Assembly (NCBI GenBank): GCA_033030425.1
Contig: JAUFSD010000002.1
Span: forward strand, 1,364,001-1,428,000
Reading direction: 5' to 3'
Source: Verpa conica
Lineage: Eukaryota; Ascomycota; Pezizomycetes; Pezizales; Morchellaceae
DNA: 64,000 nucleotides
Shown here: positions 22,318 to 36,407 of the stretch, piece after piece
Numbering within the stretch: position 1 is the first letter of the stretch
Layout: the number at the start of each line of letters is the position of its first letter
Notes under the pieces: model-generated
Told to the model about the DNA's origin: nothing
Database searches by the model: none
Seen by the model: the letters and a program-made list of their open reading frames with translations, nothing else
Made by a program: the position numbers and the translations under genes

Positions 22318-23824
22318 ATGTCCTGGAATCCCCCGCCTAGCGGCAACAATCCCCATCCAAACGAGTGGTCACAAGAAGACGATCACGAGAACCTGGGTGG
22401 GCAATCGTCTGAAGAAGAAGAGACTGGAGAGAATTACCACCAACAGCACCGCTACCCAGAACAGCCATCTCCTGTAATTCACTTCTCCCATCCCCCCACT
22501 TGACTTTTTGCCTACTAACATACACAGAGCACCCATCACACCCACCAACCTCAACACCAACAGCACCCTCACCATCCTCAGCATTCCCACCCCCAACACC
22601 AGCAGCACCAGCAGCACCATCCTCACCATCCTCAACAATCTCCCCCACCTCACCAAACGAGTGAACATAACCCAGATCACGCCATGTCGTACGCCGAGAT
22701 GTATCCATTCAGGATACCCCCACATCAACTAGCAGGATTTCAACAACCAGCACCCCGCCAGAGGACGGCAATTGCCTGTAGATATTGCCGGAGACGTAAG
22801 GTGAATATCAACATCTTCAGTTTCAGCTGGTGCTTGCTAAAGGGTAACATAGATCCGTTGTTCTGGGTTTGAATCTTCTCCAGATGGCCGTTGCGCCAAC
22901 TGCCTGCGATTCAATCAGGAGTGCGTTTTCACTCCCGTCTCCTCACAAGCTCAGGCATTTGTACCTGCTCATGCGGCATATCCGCACATGAAACAGCACC
23001 AGGGAATGACTGGCCGCGGTGCACCTGGCAGAGCTTCTCAGCCAATGTTGTACGGGGCACATGGTCAGCCACTTCCTTCAAATTATAATTCCCTACCCCC
23101 TCCTCCGCCGCCGCCAATGGACTTTCACCCTCCACAACAATATCCGCGCCCGTCCAGTCCTGGTGTTGGATCCAACCGGCATCCTCCCCCACCGGCCTAC
23201 AGTCGGCCTTACGAGGAAGTTACCATGCACGAGGCAGAGCGAAATAGGGCTCAAGAGCTACACCCTCCTCTCTTACCTCCTCCAGTACCTGGTAACCCAG
23301 GGCAATCGCACTCCCTTGTGAGGCGTGGATCCACAGGCGATTATCCCAATCGCTATGGCCGGAATGACCCTCCCTCCCCTTCGTCCCATCTTGTACCGCC
23401 TCATCATGCGTATTCTCCACCACCGCCAGCGACCGGACCACCGTCGACCTACCAAGGTCAGAATTACGGCCAGGGTCCACCGTCATCAATCTCGGGGAAT
23501 TACTATTCGCAGGCGCAAAGCTCTGGCTCAAATTCGAGCCAGCAGCGACCCAGGTCACCTGTAGGATATCATTCCCCGGGTGATCGCTCAAGTGGCTCAC
23601 CGCATCCGTTTCACCCACCGATGCAGTATCCGCCACCCCCGAGACCTACGTCCTCAGGGCCCAATCCATCCAATCCGAGCAATCATCCAATCCCGTCCAT
23701 GCAAATGGCAAATCTGATCGATCCGAACAATGGGCCACAGTCGCAAAATCAGAACCGGAACAGTCAGCGATCTGCTACAGATGGGGATATGTTGGACAAG
23801 CTCAGGCCGAGGTCAGGGCTTTGA
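22318..23824 (+). CDS. Zn(II)2Cys6 binuclear-cluster transcription factor, 466 aa
   Basis: Three exons, 22318-22473, 22528-22800 and 22853-23824, with introns of 54 and 52 nt. After an acidic N-terminus and a His/Gln/Pro-rich stretch comes the DNA-binding motif IACRYCRRRK joined across intron 2 to IRCSGFESSPDGRCANCLRF, then NQECVFTPV. The six cysteines (about 136, 139, 146, 157, 160, 167) fit C-X2-C-X6-C-X10-C-X2-C-X6-C. The acceptor of intron 2 was set at ACATAG because it restores IRCSGFE; the next AG downstream would delete the third cysteine. The rest is low-complexity Pro/Ser/Asn/Gln-rich sequence (runs of PPPPPP, SGSNSSQQRPRSP), with no recognisable fungal-specific TF middle-homology domain. 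This suggests a nuclear regulator with a disordered activation region. The target pathway cannot be told from sequence. Confidence 0.9.
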
Positions 23825-26800
23825 TCCGTGTACACGAAGCCTGGGGTTGATGTGATCTTTAGGACTCATAACTACGACCTCTGGCACAAGGCTGCCATAA
23901 AGTACAAATCGGGTCCTACACCAAGCGTTGGTTATCCTCTCATTTTTCTGACTTAATTATCTTCCATTCTTTCATGAGTGTTTGAATCTTTACGCTTTTT
24001 GTTATGAATCTTTTTTTCCTTTTCTTTTTCTTAAGTACTTGGTTATATGAAACACAGATCACACATGTATGAATGGTACCGGCTTTAGAGCTCCGAATCA
24101 ACATGCTGCATTGAAGATCTTGTCACTTTTATCACTTTTGTCATTTTTATTCATATTTTTATATCCGTTTTTTATGGGAGGTTGCTGTTGTTTTCTGGTG
24201 GCTTTTTTTTCGTCTTCTCTCCTCTTGTTTCAACTGGCTTTGCCGGTTTGCATTTCCCTTCGCGATGATAACGCCAGTATTTACATAGAACGAGATTTGG
24301 GGATTACGACCCTTTATTGAAGGATAGCATCAGTTTACGTTGGTAGTTCTGTTTCTTGCTCATTTAGCCCGTAGTTTTGATTCTTTTACCCTCTTTTACA
24401 CACATGTTTATATATTCTCGCTGTATAGTCTTTTTATCCTGTCTTTCCCGTCTTTTGATAGTTTGATATCACCACATTCTTTTATTTTTTGAGCTCTATA
24501 GGCATCCCACGATTATCGGTATTTAGGAGTTTTCTTCTCCATCATGGGATGTGTATGGGTAGCTCATGCTGTAAGAGAGGGGTTTTTTTTTCTTTTTTTT
24601 TTTTCCTCCCCTTCCCTTTCTCAAACAATTCTGTAAGCGCTTTACGGAATCGGTCAACAGCAGCTTTTTTTTGTTTAGGTACGGTAGTACCAACCGATGA
24701 GAGCATGGTTGATCTGATTCGAGTGAAGTGAGAAGTATGCACGTACGGCAGTAACGTGGTACGAGGGTAAACCGGTCAAAGCTTCTCGGCGGGTTTACTG
24801 GTAATGAGTAGGGCAGAGATCAGATGAAAGCATAGGCGTTGTGCCTCAAACCCCAAAGGGAAATGACTCTACTTGGAGTCGATTGACGCTACATGAAGCA
24901 ACTGCCAAAGGAAACAGGAAACAGAAAACAGGAAAGCCCGGAAGCACAAACAAAAAGAAATCCGAGTGCATGCAGCGGAACACTCTTGCGGTACATAGCA
25001 TGTTTACTTTCAACTAATAATTAAGAGCAATCAGAAACAAATACTGTACTAAGTTCTCAAGTATGCTCTTTCGTCCGTTGTGAGGCAGGGGACGAGAGAA
25101 TGTTTCGCAATACCTCGGAACGTGCATCATGACCAATTGCTTTTCGGATATGTGTTACTTATGTAGAGTAGAGTACATGTAGTTGACGTCTTCTGAGTCT
25201 CAGCCTTCCACCCACCCCAGAACCCACGTACATATGCGTTGCGTGCAGCTGTTCTATTTTGTCTTCCCGCCGCTAGTAAATCATGCCCGTCTGCCCATCT
25301 GCCTGCTGCCTCGGCCTACTTTTTTGGAGTGCCCTTTCTCCATTGCCCCCGCTTGCCTTATAATTGCCGGTGTGTATCACTCACATGGTCTCCTTGGATG
25401 ATCCCAAAGGTGCCGCAAGAAACGTGGAACTGTGTGAACACGGGTAGCTCGCAACCGCCATACGACGTTGTCCGAAGGGAGGTCTTGTGATGACGATCAC
25501 ATTTATTCTCGTTATCATGATTACCGCCCCCGATGAGCTTGAGGGGGGTGATTTTAGGGTCAACCTCGTTGACCCTGTTGAATGTGTATGGGTCTAGATT
25601 TTAAATTGTGATGGGATCATTCTGGACCGGCCGGCGCTGACGGATGAGGATGAGAACCGCGAGTATAATGAGCGGGGTTAGCGCAACCATGATGATCCAT
25701 ATTAATGATGTGCTACATGTCAACCGAAGCATTAATTATCAGCATCAATCACTCTAAGTCAAGGGGGGGTGTCAGGGCAGGAATAACATAATAAGCATAG
25801 GAAGCGGGCAAGGAAACATGGGAATTTTCTTGTCACCCCCCCCCCCCCAGTGTGGGTGGGTGATGTAGCACGAACCGAATACTCGCATCATCGGAGCTAC
25901 CCGGGATAATTCCCATACTCGTGGCAAAGAAACTCTTATTATAAAGTAACCCGGGACTGGGGTAAGACGCCTGACTACGACGGAGATGTACTGCATACCC
26001 CATCACTCGGCAGAATTCTGTGATATGAATGAACTTAGAGGCGCTGATAACAGTGAAGAGAAATGACAGAAGCGCTACTTGAGAGGAATCAAAAACTTGA
26101 GGTCTAAGAGAAGAAATAGTATGATCTAGTAAAGGGAGATATCAAGGTTGCGAAAGGAAACGGTCACAATTGATGAGATGAGGCCAGAATCCCACCAGGT
26201 GTTTTTTGGGGGGGGTTGGGAAATAATGAATTAAGCTATGACCAAAGCTGTTGGTTGAAAAGAGCAATCAAAGGTGGTAAAGGACCTCAGAGAAGCCTCC
26301 TCTCTCCTGAAACCCTAGAGATGTTTCAAACAACGTATGTACCCTTTAATTGATGCTGTTTGGTCTATTGATCTCCTTCAATAGAGCTAGATGTATCGTA
26401 GATACACTTTTCTATTAACAAAAGCGACAAGCCCCCCCCCCTAAAAACCGTATACCGAAATCTGACAAGAAAAAGAAATCCATATCCCTCTATTCAGAGG
26501 TGAGCCCAAACAGAATTGTTACTGGACAATAAATTCTAAAGAGATGAAGCCCAAACGCTAACTTCAAAAGTCTGTATCGGCCCGCACCACAAAAAAAAAC
26601 TACAAAATAACATAAATACACAGATTAGTGTTCGGTCCTTTCCGTCGAAGTTCTAATTCCGCCCAACCGTTCGCTCAGAAAAATTTAAATGGCCTTTAAT
26701 TACTAGTCTCGAGTAGGCAGCCCAAACCAGGTTTACAAGGAACAATTAACTCTTCATTCCCGGTTTTTCTCCCCAGTGGCTTATCATCGAGCTCGGGATG

Positions 26801-29800
26801 AACCCTCTTGTCAAAGTCACGGGGATGTAAAATGAGGGGGCGGAATACCCGGGTCTACTAAATCTCATATTCCCGCGGAGGTACGTCCAACACTACAGCG
26901 ACCGTAGACTAGGAGCACCTACCAGCAATTAGTTTATACCTACTAAAGAATATACAGGCATAATACTCGAGACTTCCCAACTGAGTTCCCCTATAGAAAC
27001 TCCAACTACTCAAGCTCCATGTACTTACCAAGCCCAATATGGTGATTGTAGGCATCGACGCTATATTAATAGTTGACTGGTCTTCATTTGCTGCTAATTG
27101 CTGAACTAAAGTTGCTAAATATTGCCGCAGAACTGGGCAACGTAAACGTGCAGTAGGCCCTAAAGGCCTGTCCGTGGCGGTCTACTCTTTTCTATATAGT
27201 ACCTATACTGACACTTTAGCTAGATATGTTTCTTCTTAGCGAGTTAGACATACAAACAAAAAATTCGGGGAAACTCGATTACTACAAAGGAGTGGGTCGA
27301 AATCCATTGTTTTAGCTATGCCTACCTTCTATACGTTTATTTTGTGCTCCGGGCGCAAACAACCTCACTCGGATCTCTAATTGAATTACTAGCCTCGCGG
27401 GGTGATGGCCGTAAGTCCATTCTAACTATAGTACGGAGAGAATCCTTCTAATATCGTTGAAAGAGATGGGAAGCAATTTTGAGGACATAGTTCCACCCCT
27501 CACGCCTTACCCCACCCCTTACTTACCGTACTACCAAGGTACACATACACATCTTTGCAATACACCTAGCTCGCTCAGATAATGGTGCTCCTCTCTCGTG
27601 TGAGAAGATCCTCACCTCTGAGTGCGCATCCCCTATCTATCTCTAAACGAGGATCATAGCTGAACTGTGAAGAAAAGACTGTAGTTAGAAACCTCTACCT
27701 ATACCTATCTTAAGACGTCACACAGTAGGCCGGATATTCCCATGCCACCTAGTTCAATGAACCTCCAGAAACGTCAAGGATATCTCTCTAGATTCACCCC
27801 CTTAATTGGCCACTAGCTATTGTCTTTAGTTCATGAGTATCTCCCTTGCGTAGGCATTGAGATATGTCAATTACAAATCCTCTCAACCCTCAGACATGGA
27901 GAGATTGACCCTCCTCAACAGGTAGACAGCACATACCGGTATTTTACCCCGTAATGCATAGTCCTGAACTCAATTGACCCCTAGCTACCTTCCCCACCAT
28001 TATGCATCCTCATAATTCTCACACCCCTCCTCTCAGCACCCTTCGCTACCCTGTCGTCTATATACCACCCTAGTTGATATATCTTTGTGCTTCATATGCA
28101 TGTCATACCGCGAAAAACAAAAGCTTCTTTAGCCTCCAATATAGCAGTAATCCGTGATTTCCGGCGGTGTCTGCGCCTGACACCGCCGACCTGCCAGCGC
28201 ACATACAACATCTATCCATTCGGAGATAAGACAACCGATATTTGCTGCATAAGTCGCATATGTTCAGGGCCAGAACAAGGTCTGACAAACGCACGGCCCC
28301 TCTTGATCTTATTGCGCCATGGGGATCAATCTATGACTATCGTCATTCTAGGCAGAAAACTAGGCAGCAAAGTTACACATGGCATGGACTTACCTGAGTT
28401 GGCCTTAGTGCCTCTATGTCTATGGTGGATACTGCTCTCACTCGCATAGGACTTCGAGAAACTTGCCGCGGCCATGATATGATTCGCAAAAGGACTGATC
28501 AACCAACTTAACCCATATGCCAAGGTCCCACGAACCTGTACAAAGTCACTGTCTTAAAGCTCGAGCCCACTTGTAGGCAGTGCACTAACCTATTTGTAAA
28601 TGTGTTATAGGAAAGCGAGATATGAGGTCCGAGGTGAATATCAACGCTAATAGTTATAGATCTAATTGACGGGGCGGCAGAAATACCTATTGAAACAAAA
28701 ACAGAAAAGATTCCAGCGCTCTAGAGGTAGAGTTCATTTGATATGGAAGGACTCTTACCTATTACTGAAAGGCTTACCACTATCCTACTATAACACCCTT
28801 TATTATTAGATGGTTCGAACCCGCAAACCTGGTTTTCAAAATTTTCAAGCTCGAAATCCTACGAGCCGAGCCGAATTAAGCTATTCCTTCGGCTCGATAT
28901 TTGTGTCAGGCATAGAATCACCCGTTCTTAGAGCTGGGCAACGAACTAATGGATAAGGGATCTGCTCGAACCTCCTGACCAAATAGTGAAAACAAAATTT
29001 AGTACCAGTAAAATTTATAAACCCGATAAGAGCTGTGTCGACGCATTGCGTTAAGACATTTTGAACAAGACAAGAATCCACACGGGTACCCAACATCTAC
29101 AACGTACTTTTTCAGTCTACAATTGTTTTTCTAAGGAGTACGTGAACTCCTGAACCGTACCCTAACTCTGCTCTACAGAATATACTGCATAGGTAAGCTA
29201 CGTGTTAGCAAAAAGCAATTGAGAGTCACAGGATGGATCACCCCGCATGTTCATAACCCATCCAGTTCTAGAATGGACCTGTATCCGATCAACGTGTCCC
29301 TTGTTCACACGTCAACACAGACATGACCTTAGCTTTTCTTCCTTACTTAATTTAATGCAAGGCGGTATATTCCGTCGAGTGAAGAAGATTTAAACAAACT
29401 CAACCTAGTTAGGGCTGTTTTAGAAGAGCAATTATAATTTATATAAAAAATACACAGGCATTAACGGCTTAAACGTAAAAGCAACAAAGAGATACTGCAG
29501 AATCAGTAGCGTATAAATAAATAAAACGAGCTTTGCAAGTATGAAGAGGGGTTCCAGAGTGCGAGCATATTATAGGAAAAAATAACCATACCATAGAAAA
29601 TACCCCGCAGATAACCAACAACCACAGTGATAGCTTATTCCTCCTCAAGCCCCGACAGAAATATTTTTGAAATAACTAGATATTCATAGGGACTAGGGAA
29701 TTAGTACCATCATGGTTATCTGGAGCTACGGGCAGTTACACGTGTTTGCGTGATAGATTAAACCCAAGAGGGTGAAAGAAACCTAGCAGAAAAAATAGTT

Positions 29801-30055
29801 GCTATACATAGTACAAAGGCTAAAAGTACCGACAAAGCCTTCGATAAGGATGGGTAACAGGCTCGCCAGAGTTCTTCTCCTAGGTTACCCCCAAGTAGTG
29901 GCTTTCCTAGGTATGTGTAGGCATAAGAAGAAAGAGATTGGTTCGTTAGATTTTTCCGTAGCAAGCTCGAAATACCGCCCGTAGCTGCCCGTAGTTCCAG
30001 GGTCCAAAAACCACCACAGAACCCCAACATGTAAGCACTCTTGCCCCCAGCCCTA
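23825..30055. other. 6.2-kb tract without a convincing gene
   Basis: The first 0.9 kb is T-rich (TTTTTTTTCTTTTTTTTTTTT near 24.6 kb) and probably includes the 3' UTR of the Zn2Cys6 gene. The rest has only short scattered open frames. It contains a 13-nt C run at 25836-25848, one TACATGTA at 25174, and a possible 43-codon gene at 25601-25732 listed separately. The segment from 28.1 to 29.1 kb has some longer frames on both strands but no identifiable motif. Confidence 0.5.
25601..25732 (-). CDS. Possible 43-aa single-pass membrane peptide
   Basis: An ATG-to-TAA frame reads MLRLTCSTSLIWIIMVAL, then TPLIILAVLILIRQRRP, then VQNDPITI. It has one strongly hydrophobic helix of about 20 residues followed by an RQRR stop-transfer-like cluster, as in a tail-anchored or small regulatory membrane peptide. 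It could equally be the last exon of a larger gene, or chance. There is no homology that I recognise and no neighbouring exon. Listed because the topology is clean. Confidence 0.22.
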   Translation of the reverse strand: MLRLTCSTSLIWIIMVALTPLIILAVLILIRQRRPVQNDPITI

Positions 30056-33000
30056 CTAGTTCTCTGAAAGCAGGCCCTTCAGGCCACAGACGAGGAAAAT
30101 TTCATCCATGACGCGGTTGAAAGAGGATGCAGCACCCTTCTCCTGGGTAAAGTGGACGATGCTCGTCCCAACCTTTTTCGTGCCACTACAAGCGCGAATC
30201 TCGCCAACGAATGTTACCTCCTTAATATTGAGACCTAAGAAGTACGAGGCTCCCATTAGCATACGCTTTATAAAACACCAGATGAAAGGAGTTTCACTAT
30301 TTGGGCTCGTTACTCTGGCCCTAAGGACCAATCCCCTGCGATCATCTTCCACAATCTCCAGCCCGTGCTTCAACCAGTCCTTATACAGCTTGAGAATCTC
30401 TTTACGACACTGAAAGGCCGCAACATTAAAATTGATTGCGCGATTCGCTGGCTTGACATTAAGAACTCTCCGGAACCAGTTACGTTGACCCATAACTCGT
30501 GAGAACTCATTTTGATTCTCTGGAGAGGGGCTAGTTCCTTCATCGCTCATGTAACCTATAGGGGAACAAAAGCCCAAAGGACCTCCTCCATCTTCTCAGG
30601 TCAGTAGACGGCGCAAAACAATAGGCCAAGGGAGTAAAGTAATAGTTGATAGACTTACCAGGCACCGAACCCAAAACCGTAGCACTTCCATTAGCTGGCT
30701 CCGACTCTTTCTTTGCATCACGGCTAACCAGACGGCGTAGAACGTTTCCTGAACGCGTTCCGAAAGTAGCCTTCTCTATATTTGTGGCGCCTATTGAGGG
30801 ACGATTGTGGGCGCTCAGAATGCATGGGACTTTCAGGTGATCATCACTTGATCTAACTTTGTTTTTACCATCTTTTGAAACATTCTTACCAGTGAGAATT
30901 TCTAAGAAAGATCGTTTCTTTTTGATATCTCTGATGACCGTCCCATTGACAGATTCACCAATTTCCTTGAAGTTCAAATCCAAATTACCACCATCGAAAA
31001 GCCTTGGCCTGTCATATGGAGCTTCTCCTTGAGTAATGACCTTCAACTGAGGGATAAACAAATGATCATCAAACCGCAGTAGCTCGTTCATAGTATAGGC
31101 TTTATTCCTAGACTCATTGATAGGCTTTTCCTCTGTTGCATTCCTGGTAGTTCTCTTGGGCCGTATGTTCAATGGCGCAGGCTTGAGAAGTGCTCCCTCA
31201 GTCGTAAATACTAATTTCTTTATCTGGTCATGGTCGCTAAAGACTGAAGTGCTCTGAGGATTAGGTGTTGATACATTTCTAATGTTCGTGCGGGAAACAA
31301 GATACTCCTGATGATCTATCTCTTGGTCAGGGTATTCTCTTGTTGGGTCCGGATAGCCTCTCGAGTTCAGTGGAACTCCATCCAGGTTTAGCGGCATACC
31401 ACCCTGTGATACGGCGCGAAGTTCAACACTACGCAGTCCCTTTGGAGAATCTATAAGGCGATCAAGGTGCTGGATGACAGCATCAAGACATCCTTTTTCT
31501 GAATCATTATCATTATCCTCAAATATTCGTAAAGTACTCCTACCACCGCTGTGCTTCTGAATCAGGGCCTCGGAAGGCAGCTTCGGCAGCTTCCTTTCGT
31601 TGGTACTACCTAAACTGACGGAAAAATTGCTCCGGCTAGTGGTTGTCGGTCGAGATGTTTTAGGTGAGTAGGCTGTACTATCAAAACTATTAATACTGAG
31701 AGTACTAACATTTCCGATGGTGATATTATCGACACTCTTGACAGTATTAAGACTAATAAATGAAGATCTAGCAACTGAGCTATTGAAAGCCTTTTCGCAG
31801 GCTTCTTCCAGCTCTTTACTAACCTTACGTCTTCTCTCAGACTCTTCACTTCCTCCTAGGAAAGACACATCTTTCACTAGTGTTTGCGCTGAGCAAATAT
31901 GACCACCATCTAGAACTTGGCCATCGATAACAACCGTGGAGCGTCTATTGGCAGATTCCTTTCTAATCTTCAGCAGAAGTGCAGCAGACGGTTCCTGGAA
32001 CTTTGGAGTGTCTTCTCGATCAAGATTATTCCGACCACCAGCCCAATTATCCTGAGTAATGTCATTACGGACAGTAAGCCTGAGCCTATCCCTCCTCGCA
32101 TTACGTGAATTGTAATGATTAAAGCTGACTCGACGCTTATGACTGTGCGAAGGCTTTAAAGGTCTATATGCTGAAGGACTATTGCTCATACTCACTAACG
32201 AAGATCTTGAATGATAGCTTCTCTTTCCACGGCTTCTACTACCATGACGCATTGAACTAGCGAGCGATGATCTAGAAGCGACTGCTTTCAAATGAGACTT
32301 TGATTTCTGAGGCTGCAAGTGCTTGTCATTGGCATATCGGCTGCGAGAAGTCCTTGAGAGATCTTTTGGGTCCAGAGTGTGATCGTCTCTAGTGAAGTTT
32401 TTTGATTCAATCCCATAGACCCTCTCTCTTGCTTGTGAAAGATTGTCACCAGTCACTGAGTGATTCTGGCACTGTTGCTGGTTATTATAGTATGCAATAC
32501 TATTAGCACGTTGCTGCTGCTGAGTACGTCCTATAATGGACCTTGTGGGCCTTGACTGTTTGAAACAGGAATTACCAGGGGCAGCTTCGGCTCCAGGATA
32601 ATTCTCCAGATGCTGTTTACGGTATTCTAGTAACAAAAAATAGAAAACCTTTTCCTGATTGAACCTATTTTGGCAGATGGATCTCAGGATTAGCTTTTTA
32701 TTCCCCCATTGGTTTTTTCTTAATATCAAAACACTTCTTCAAAGAAATAATGTTCCCAAAAGGTTAAGTTTCGATCCTCCCACTGGCTGTCACACGAAAT
32801 CGCCCATGCGCACGGCCTAATATGAACCCGGTCACCGGGTGCCGGCACCGACCAAGGGAATGGAAGGAACACAGCATATGCAGATGTGGACCGCCTTAAA
32901 ATATTGGAATGAAAACGGTAATATGCCCGAGATCAAGGCAACGACAACAATAGGGCAGGGGCAGGGTAGGGTAGGGGTAAAAGGGCAAAGGGCAGAAATA

Positions 33001-34365
33001 CTCACACGTTGCTCAACAGTTTCTCAACCAACTCTTTCTCGCGAACTCCTTGCCACAACGTCCCTAGGTTCTTCAGAAGCTCACGGTCAACATCTTTACG
33101 GCATCTCACTGGCTTTCCGATATCCTTCGAACTTGGCGGTTTGGGGCCCCTATCTGTCTCAAGACCAGTCAATGGATCGATTGGAGCGTGCTTCTTCACG
33201 AGCGGGTGCTTCCATATCTGCTCCATTGTGATGCGTGCCTTTGGATCGACAGTCAGCATACGCCAGATGAGATCTTGCGCTTCGATCGAGAACTCTCGAG
33301 GCATTGTAAATCGACCACGAATAACCTTCTGCAGCAGATCACGAAGGTTATCATCGTCAAATGGCAGATAGCCGGCCAGCAAGGCAAACAAAATTATCCC
33401 ACATGACCAGATGTCAGATTTAGCACCATCATATTGCTTTCCGGCTACGATCTCGGGGGATGCGTAATGCGGGGACCCACATGGGGTATTGAGAAGGGAG
33501 CCTTGTGGTTGTAATGCGGCCATACCAAAGTCTGCAATTTTAATATTACCGTTGGCATCAAGGAGAAGGTTTTCGGGCTTAAGGTCGCGATGGCAGATAT
33601 TGAAATGCTGACAGTAATCAATACCAGAAAGAATTTGGCGGAAATATTTCATTGCCTCTGCCTCAGGAAGGCGTCCACGGCGAGTTAGGTAGTCAAAGAG
33701 TTCACCTCCTTCAATGTACTCTAGGACAAGATAACTTGACGTTGTCAGTCCAGAACCCCCTGCATATATTATCACTCGGAGAATAAAGACACTCACAGTT
33801 CGCCACGATTTTCCCAAACATCCCACAGCCCCATCACATTTTCATGAGAAATCAACTTCATGATAACGACTTCACGTTCTAGCCCTTGTGGTAGAGAGCT
33901 TACCCCCCCCTGAGCTCTGGTATTATCCACATCCGTGCCTTTCCCTACAATTTTAATAGCAACAAGCTGACCAGTTTCACAATGCTTCGCAAGCCTAACT
34001 CTCCCACTACTACCCTTTCCCAAAGTACGGCCAAGAATCCATGGGCCAACCTGTGCCTTGCGCTTGCGAGACTCTTGAAGGTTTGGGGTTGACACAATTG
34101 GACTTTCTGCGGAGCAACCAAGGCCATGTTTCTTAGTGTCAGATGGAAAGATCTTAGGCCGAGGACTTTTATTATAGGACTTTCCACGACTATGGATATA
34201 CTGATGTTGTTTGGCACCCTTTGCATAGTCTAGAGACTGCGGCTTCGAGATGTAACGCGCTGGGGTTGGAGATGAATAATTATTAGTAGTGACTGTTGTA
34301 TCCTGCAATGGTTTTCGGACCGCTCGATTTGAACTATTTCCTTGGTTTACGATTCGAGGGTCCAT
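30056..34365 (-). CDS. GIN4/HSL1: Hsl1/Gin4/Kcc4-family serine/threonine kinase, 1267 aa
   Basis: There are four exons: 33797-34365, 33006-33734, 30659-32664 and 30056-30555. Introns are 62, 341 and 103 nt and 3804 nt close in frame. The kinase domain begins about residue 107 (PWILGRTLGKGSSGRVRLAK, VAIK Lys138) and has CHRDLKPENLLLD (Asp240), ADFGMA (Asp258), TPCGSPHYASPEIVAG and DIWSCGIILFALLAGYLPF. A conserved block NQEKVFYFLLLEYRKQHLENY follows, typical of Gin4/Hsl1 kinases. A roughly 700-residue Ser/Arg-rich disordered region comes next. Exon 4 carries the fungal KA1-like C-terminal domain (GQRNWFRRVLNVKPANRAIN to the end), which in this family binds acidic phospholipids. Members sit at the septin collar, restrain Swe1/Wee1 and couple septin assembly to mitotic entry. 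Filamentous ascomycetes usually have one such kinase, so Hsl1 versus Gin4 cannot be separated here. Confidence 0.94.
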
Positions 34366-36407
34366 TTTTTAAGTTAGTATCTGGGCCGAATTTTCTATAG
34401 TTACCGAACGTAAATAGCGGTAAGTCAGTAGAAGTTCGATCAATGTAAAATTAGAGTGATTTAGAGATACTGACATATAACAGGGAGGAATTAATTATTA
34501 GGCTAAAATGATCCCTTGAGACAGGCCAGTAGAGGGAGATGAATTAATGATGACTAGCAAAGACCTAATGATCAACCGATGCTGGGATGATAAGAACAGC
34601 AGAAATAGTTACACTAGGAAGATAGTTCTTTCAACAGCAAAAAGCTACTCCAAACACAACAACGAATTCAGATGAGTAGAGAATGAAGGGTGATGGAGAA
34701 ATTAAAATAGGGAGACCCTCCTCTCTCAAGAAGTAAGTAGAAAGACAAGGGAGCGTATAGAAGAGAACTAAGGGCAATCTACAGCTCAAAAAGAGACCAA
34801 AGAAAATTAAAGAGCCGTGGGGATTTCAACTATTCATTCCACCCTGGAGATACGCAAATGAAAGGTGCGAATTATTGAGGCGAGATTTTATTATAGAAGG
34901 GTAAGAGAGAGATGGAGCAGGTTCAGCTGGAGAAAGCAAGTGAAGGAAGAGGAAAGGATGAGAATCAGAAGAGAAATAGCAGAAACCCACCAAACACCAA
35001 CAGACAACTGGCACCATGGCAACGCTTACATTGAAAGTATAAACAAACCCGAACCCCTTGAGCTCCTCGCTCCGTGGACACAAGTCTCATGATGAGGGGG
35101 GGCTCTCAAGCTCGTGGAATGACGGATGGCTACATACCACGAGAGATATTCAGAAGCCCCTCGATTCACCCTAGCAGGGAAGTCGTCGATCACCCGTTAT
35201 CACCACGTGTGCACGGATACCATTAGTACAAACCCGGTAAGGTTCACATTCGCCAACGCAGATCCTCTTAACAGAGCCGCATGCCAAACTTGACGGCAGA
35301 AGCTCTCAGGAATGGCTGCTACACATCGCTGCTAGAAAAGCATCCTCGACCTAAACACTCCTGTGACCCGGTTGTCACTGACGCTCGGCTCCGACACATG
35401 TAGCCTCGTGCTCTGGGGCTGAGATTTAGAAGAATCACTGCATATGTCGGCGGGACAGGCGAAGGCCCCGCCGTGTGCTACAGTGTGCACAGCAGCGGCA
35501 TGCACTGGTCTTTCTCCCGTCTAAATACTGCTCAGTGGATCGTATTTTAGGTGGGGCGGATGCAGGACTTTAGCAAGCAGCTACGTCAGGCTCTGGTGCC
35601 AGTGGGAGCTAGCCAGGGATGGTGTCACATATTGGTCGAAATTCCAGACGCCAACTAGCCCAAAGATAAAAGGTGCGTGCAGGGAATTCTGTGATACGAT
35701 CCGTTATTTGCATTTCATGTCCATTGTGTAATCTTACAGTACATCTCATCGTCGATAATATACCATCCACCCCCCTCCCCCCCCAAAAAAAACCATGGTA
35801 ATAGATAAGAACCCAGTCACCGGTTGACAACCCGCACAAAAAAAGAAGGTATAAAAAAGGTAGCCTATAAAAATAAAAATAAAACGAGAGAAAACCAAAC
35901 CCAGCCAATCCAGATATAAAGCACAACACCGTCGAACCCCTTCCACCCCATTGCCTCGTTCAGAATATCATGAACGAATGCCCCAAAATAACCCCAAGAA
36001 AATATCCACAGAGCCATATTACGAGACCCTACCACACCAAAAAAGGTAAAGATGCAAGAAAAATAAACCAAAGAAACCCCACCCGAGAAAACACCCATAG
36101 CTAAATCAAATACTGAGATGAAAACATTACTTTGTCTTCAGGCTCCATAAAACTTAGGAATAAAACCAATTAACAAATGAAAGACACCCACTACTACCAA
36201 AGCAATAGGACTTGGTACTCCATGAATGTAGTACCCCCCTCCACTCTTCCCCAAGTAGGCTGGAAAGAAAAAAAAACAGATGTGCGTAAAAGATATCTCT
36301 GTATAAAACATGAATGTAGGTAGGTAGGTAGGGGGGGGGTATAGAAGGAAATAAGTAATAAACATAATGATAGTTTACAATCCTCGCTGTTTGAGGATCA
36401 TGGAATG
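34366..36407. other. 2-kb intergenic: kinase promoter side and C2H2 3' side
   Basis: No exon was seen. The left part (34.4-35.1 kb) is purine-rich on + (pyrimidine-rich in the direction of the kinase gene), consistent with a promoter or 5' leader. The right part (35.7-36.4 kb) is A- and C-rich on +, therefore T/G-rich downstream of the C2H2 stop, and includes a short GTAGGTAGGTAGGTAGG microsatellite near 36314. Confidence 0.5.

Noticed and set aside
28800..28835. tRNA B-box-like GGTTCGAACC
   Set aside because: No A-box at the proper distance on either strand and no cloverleaf pairing around it.
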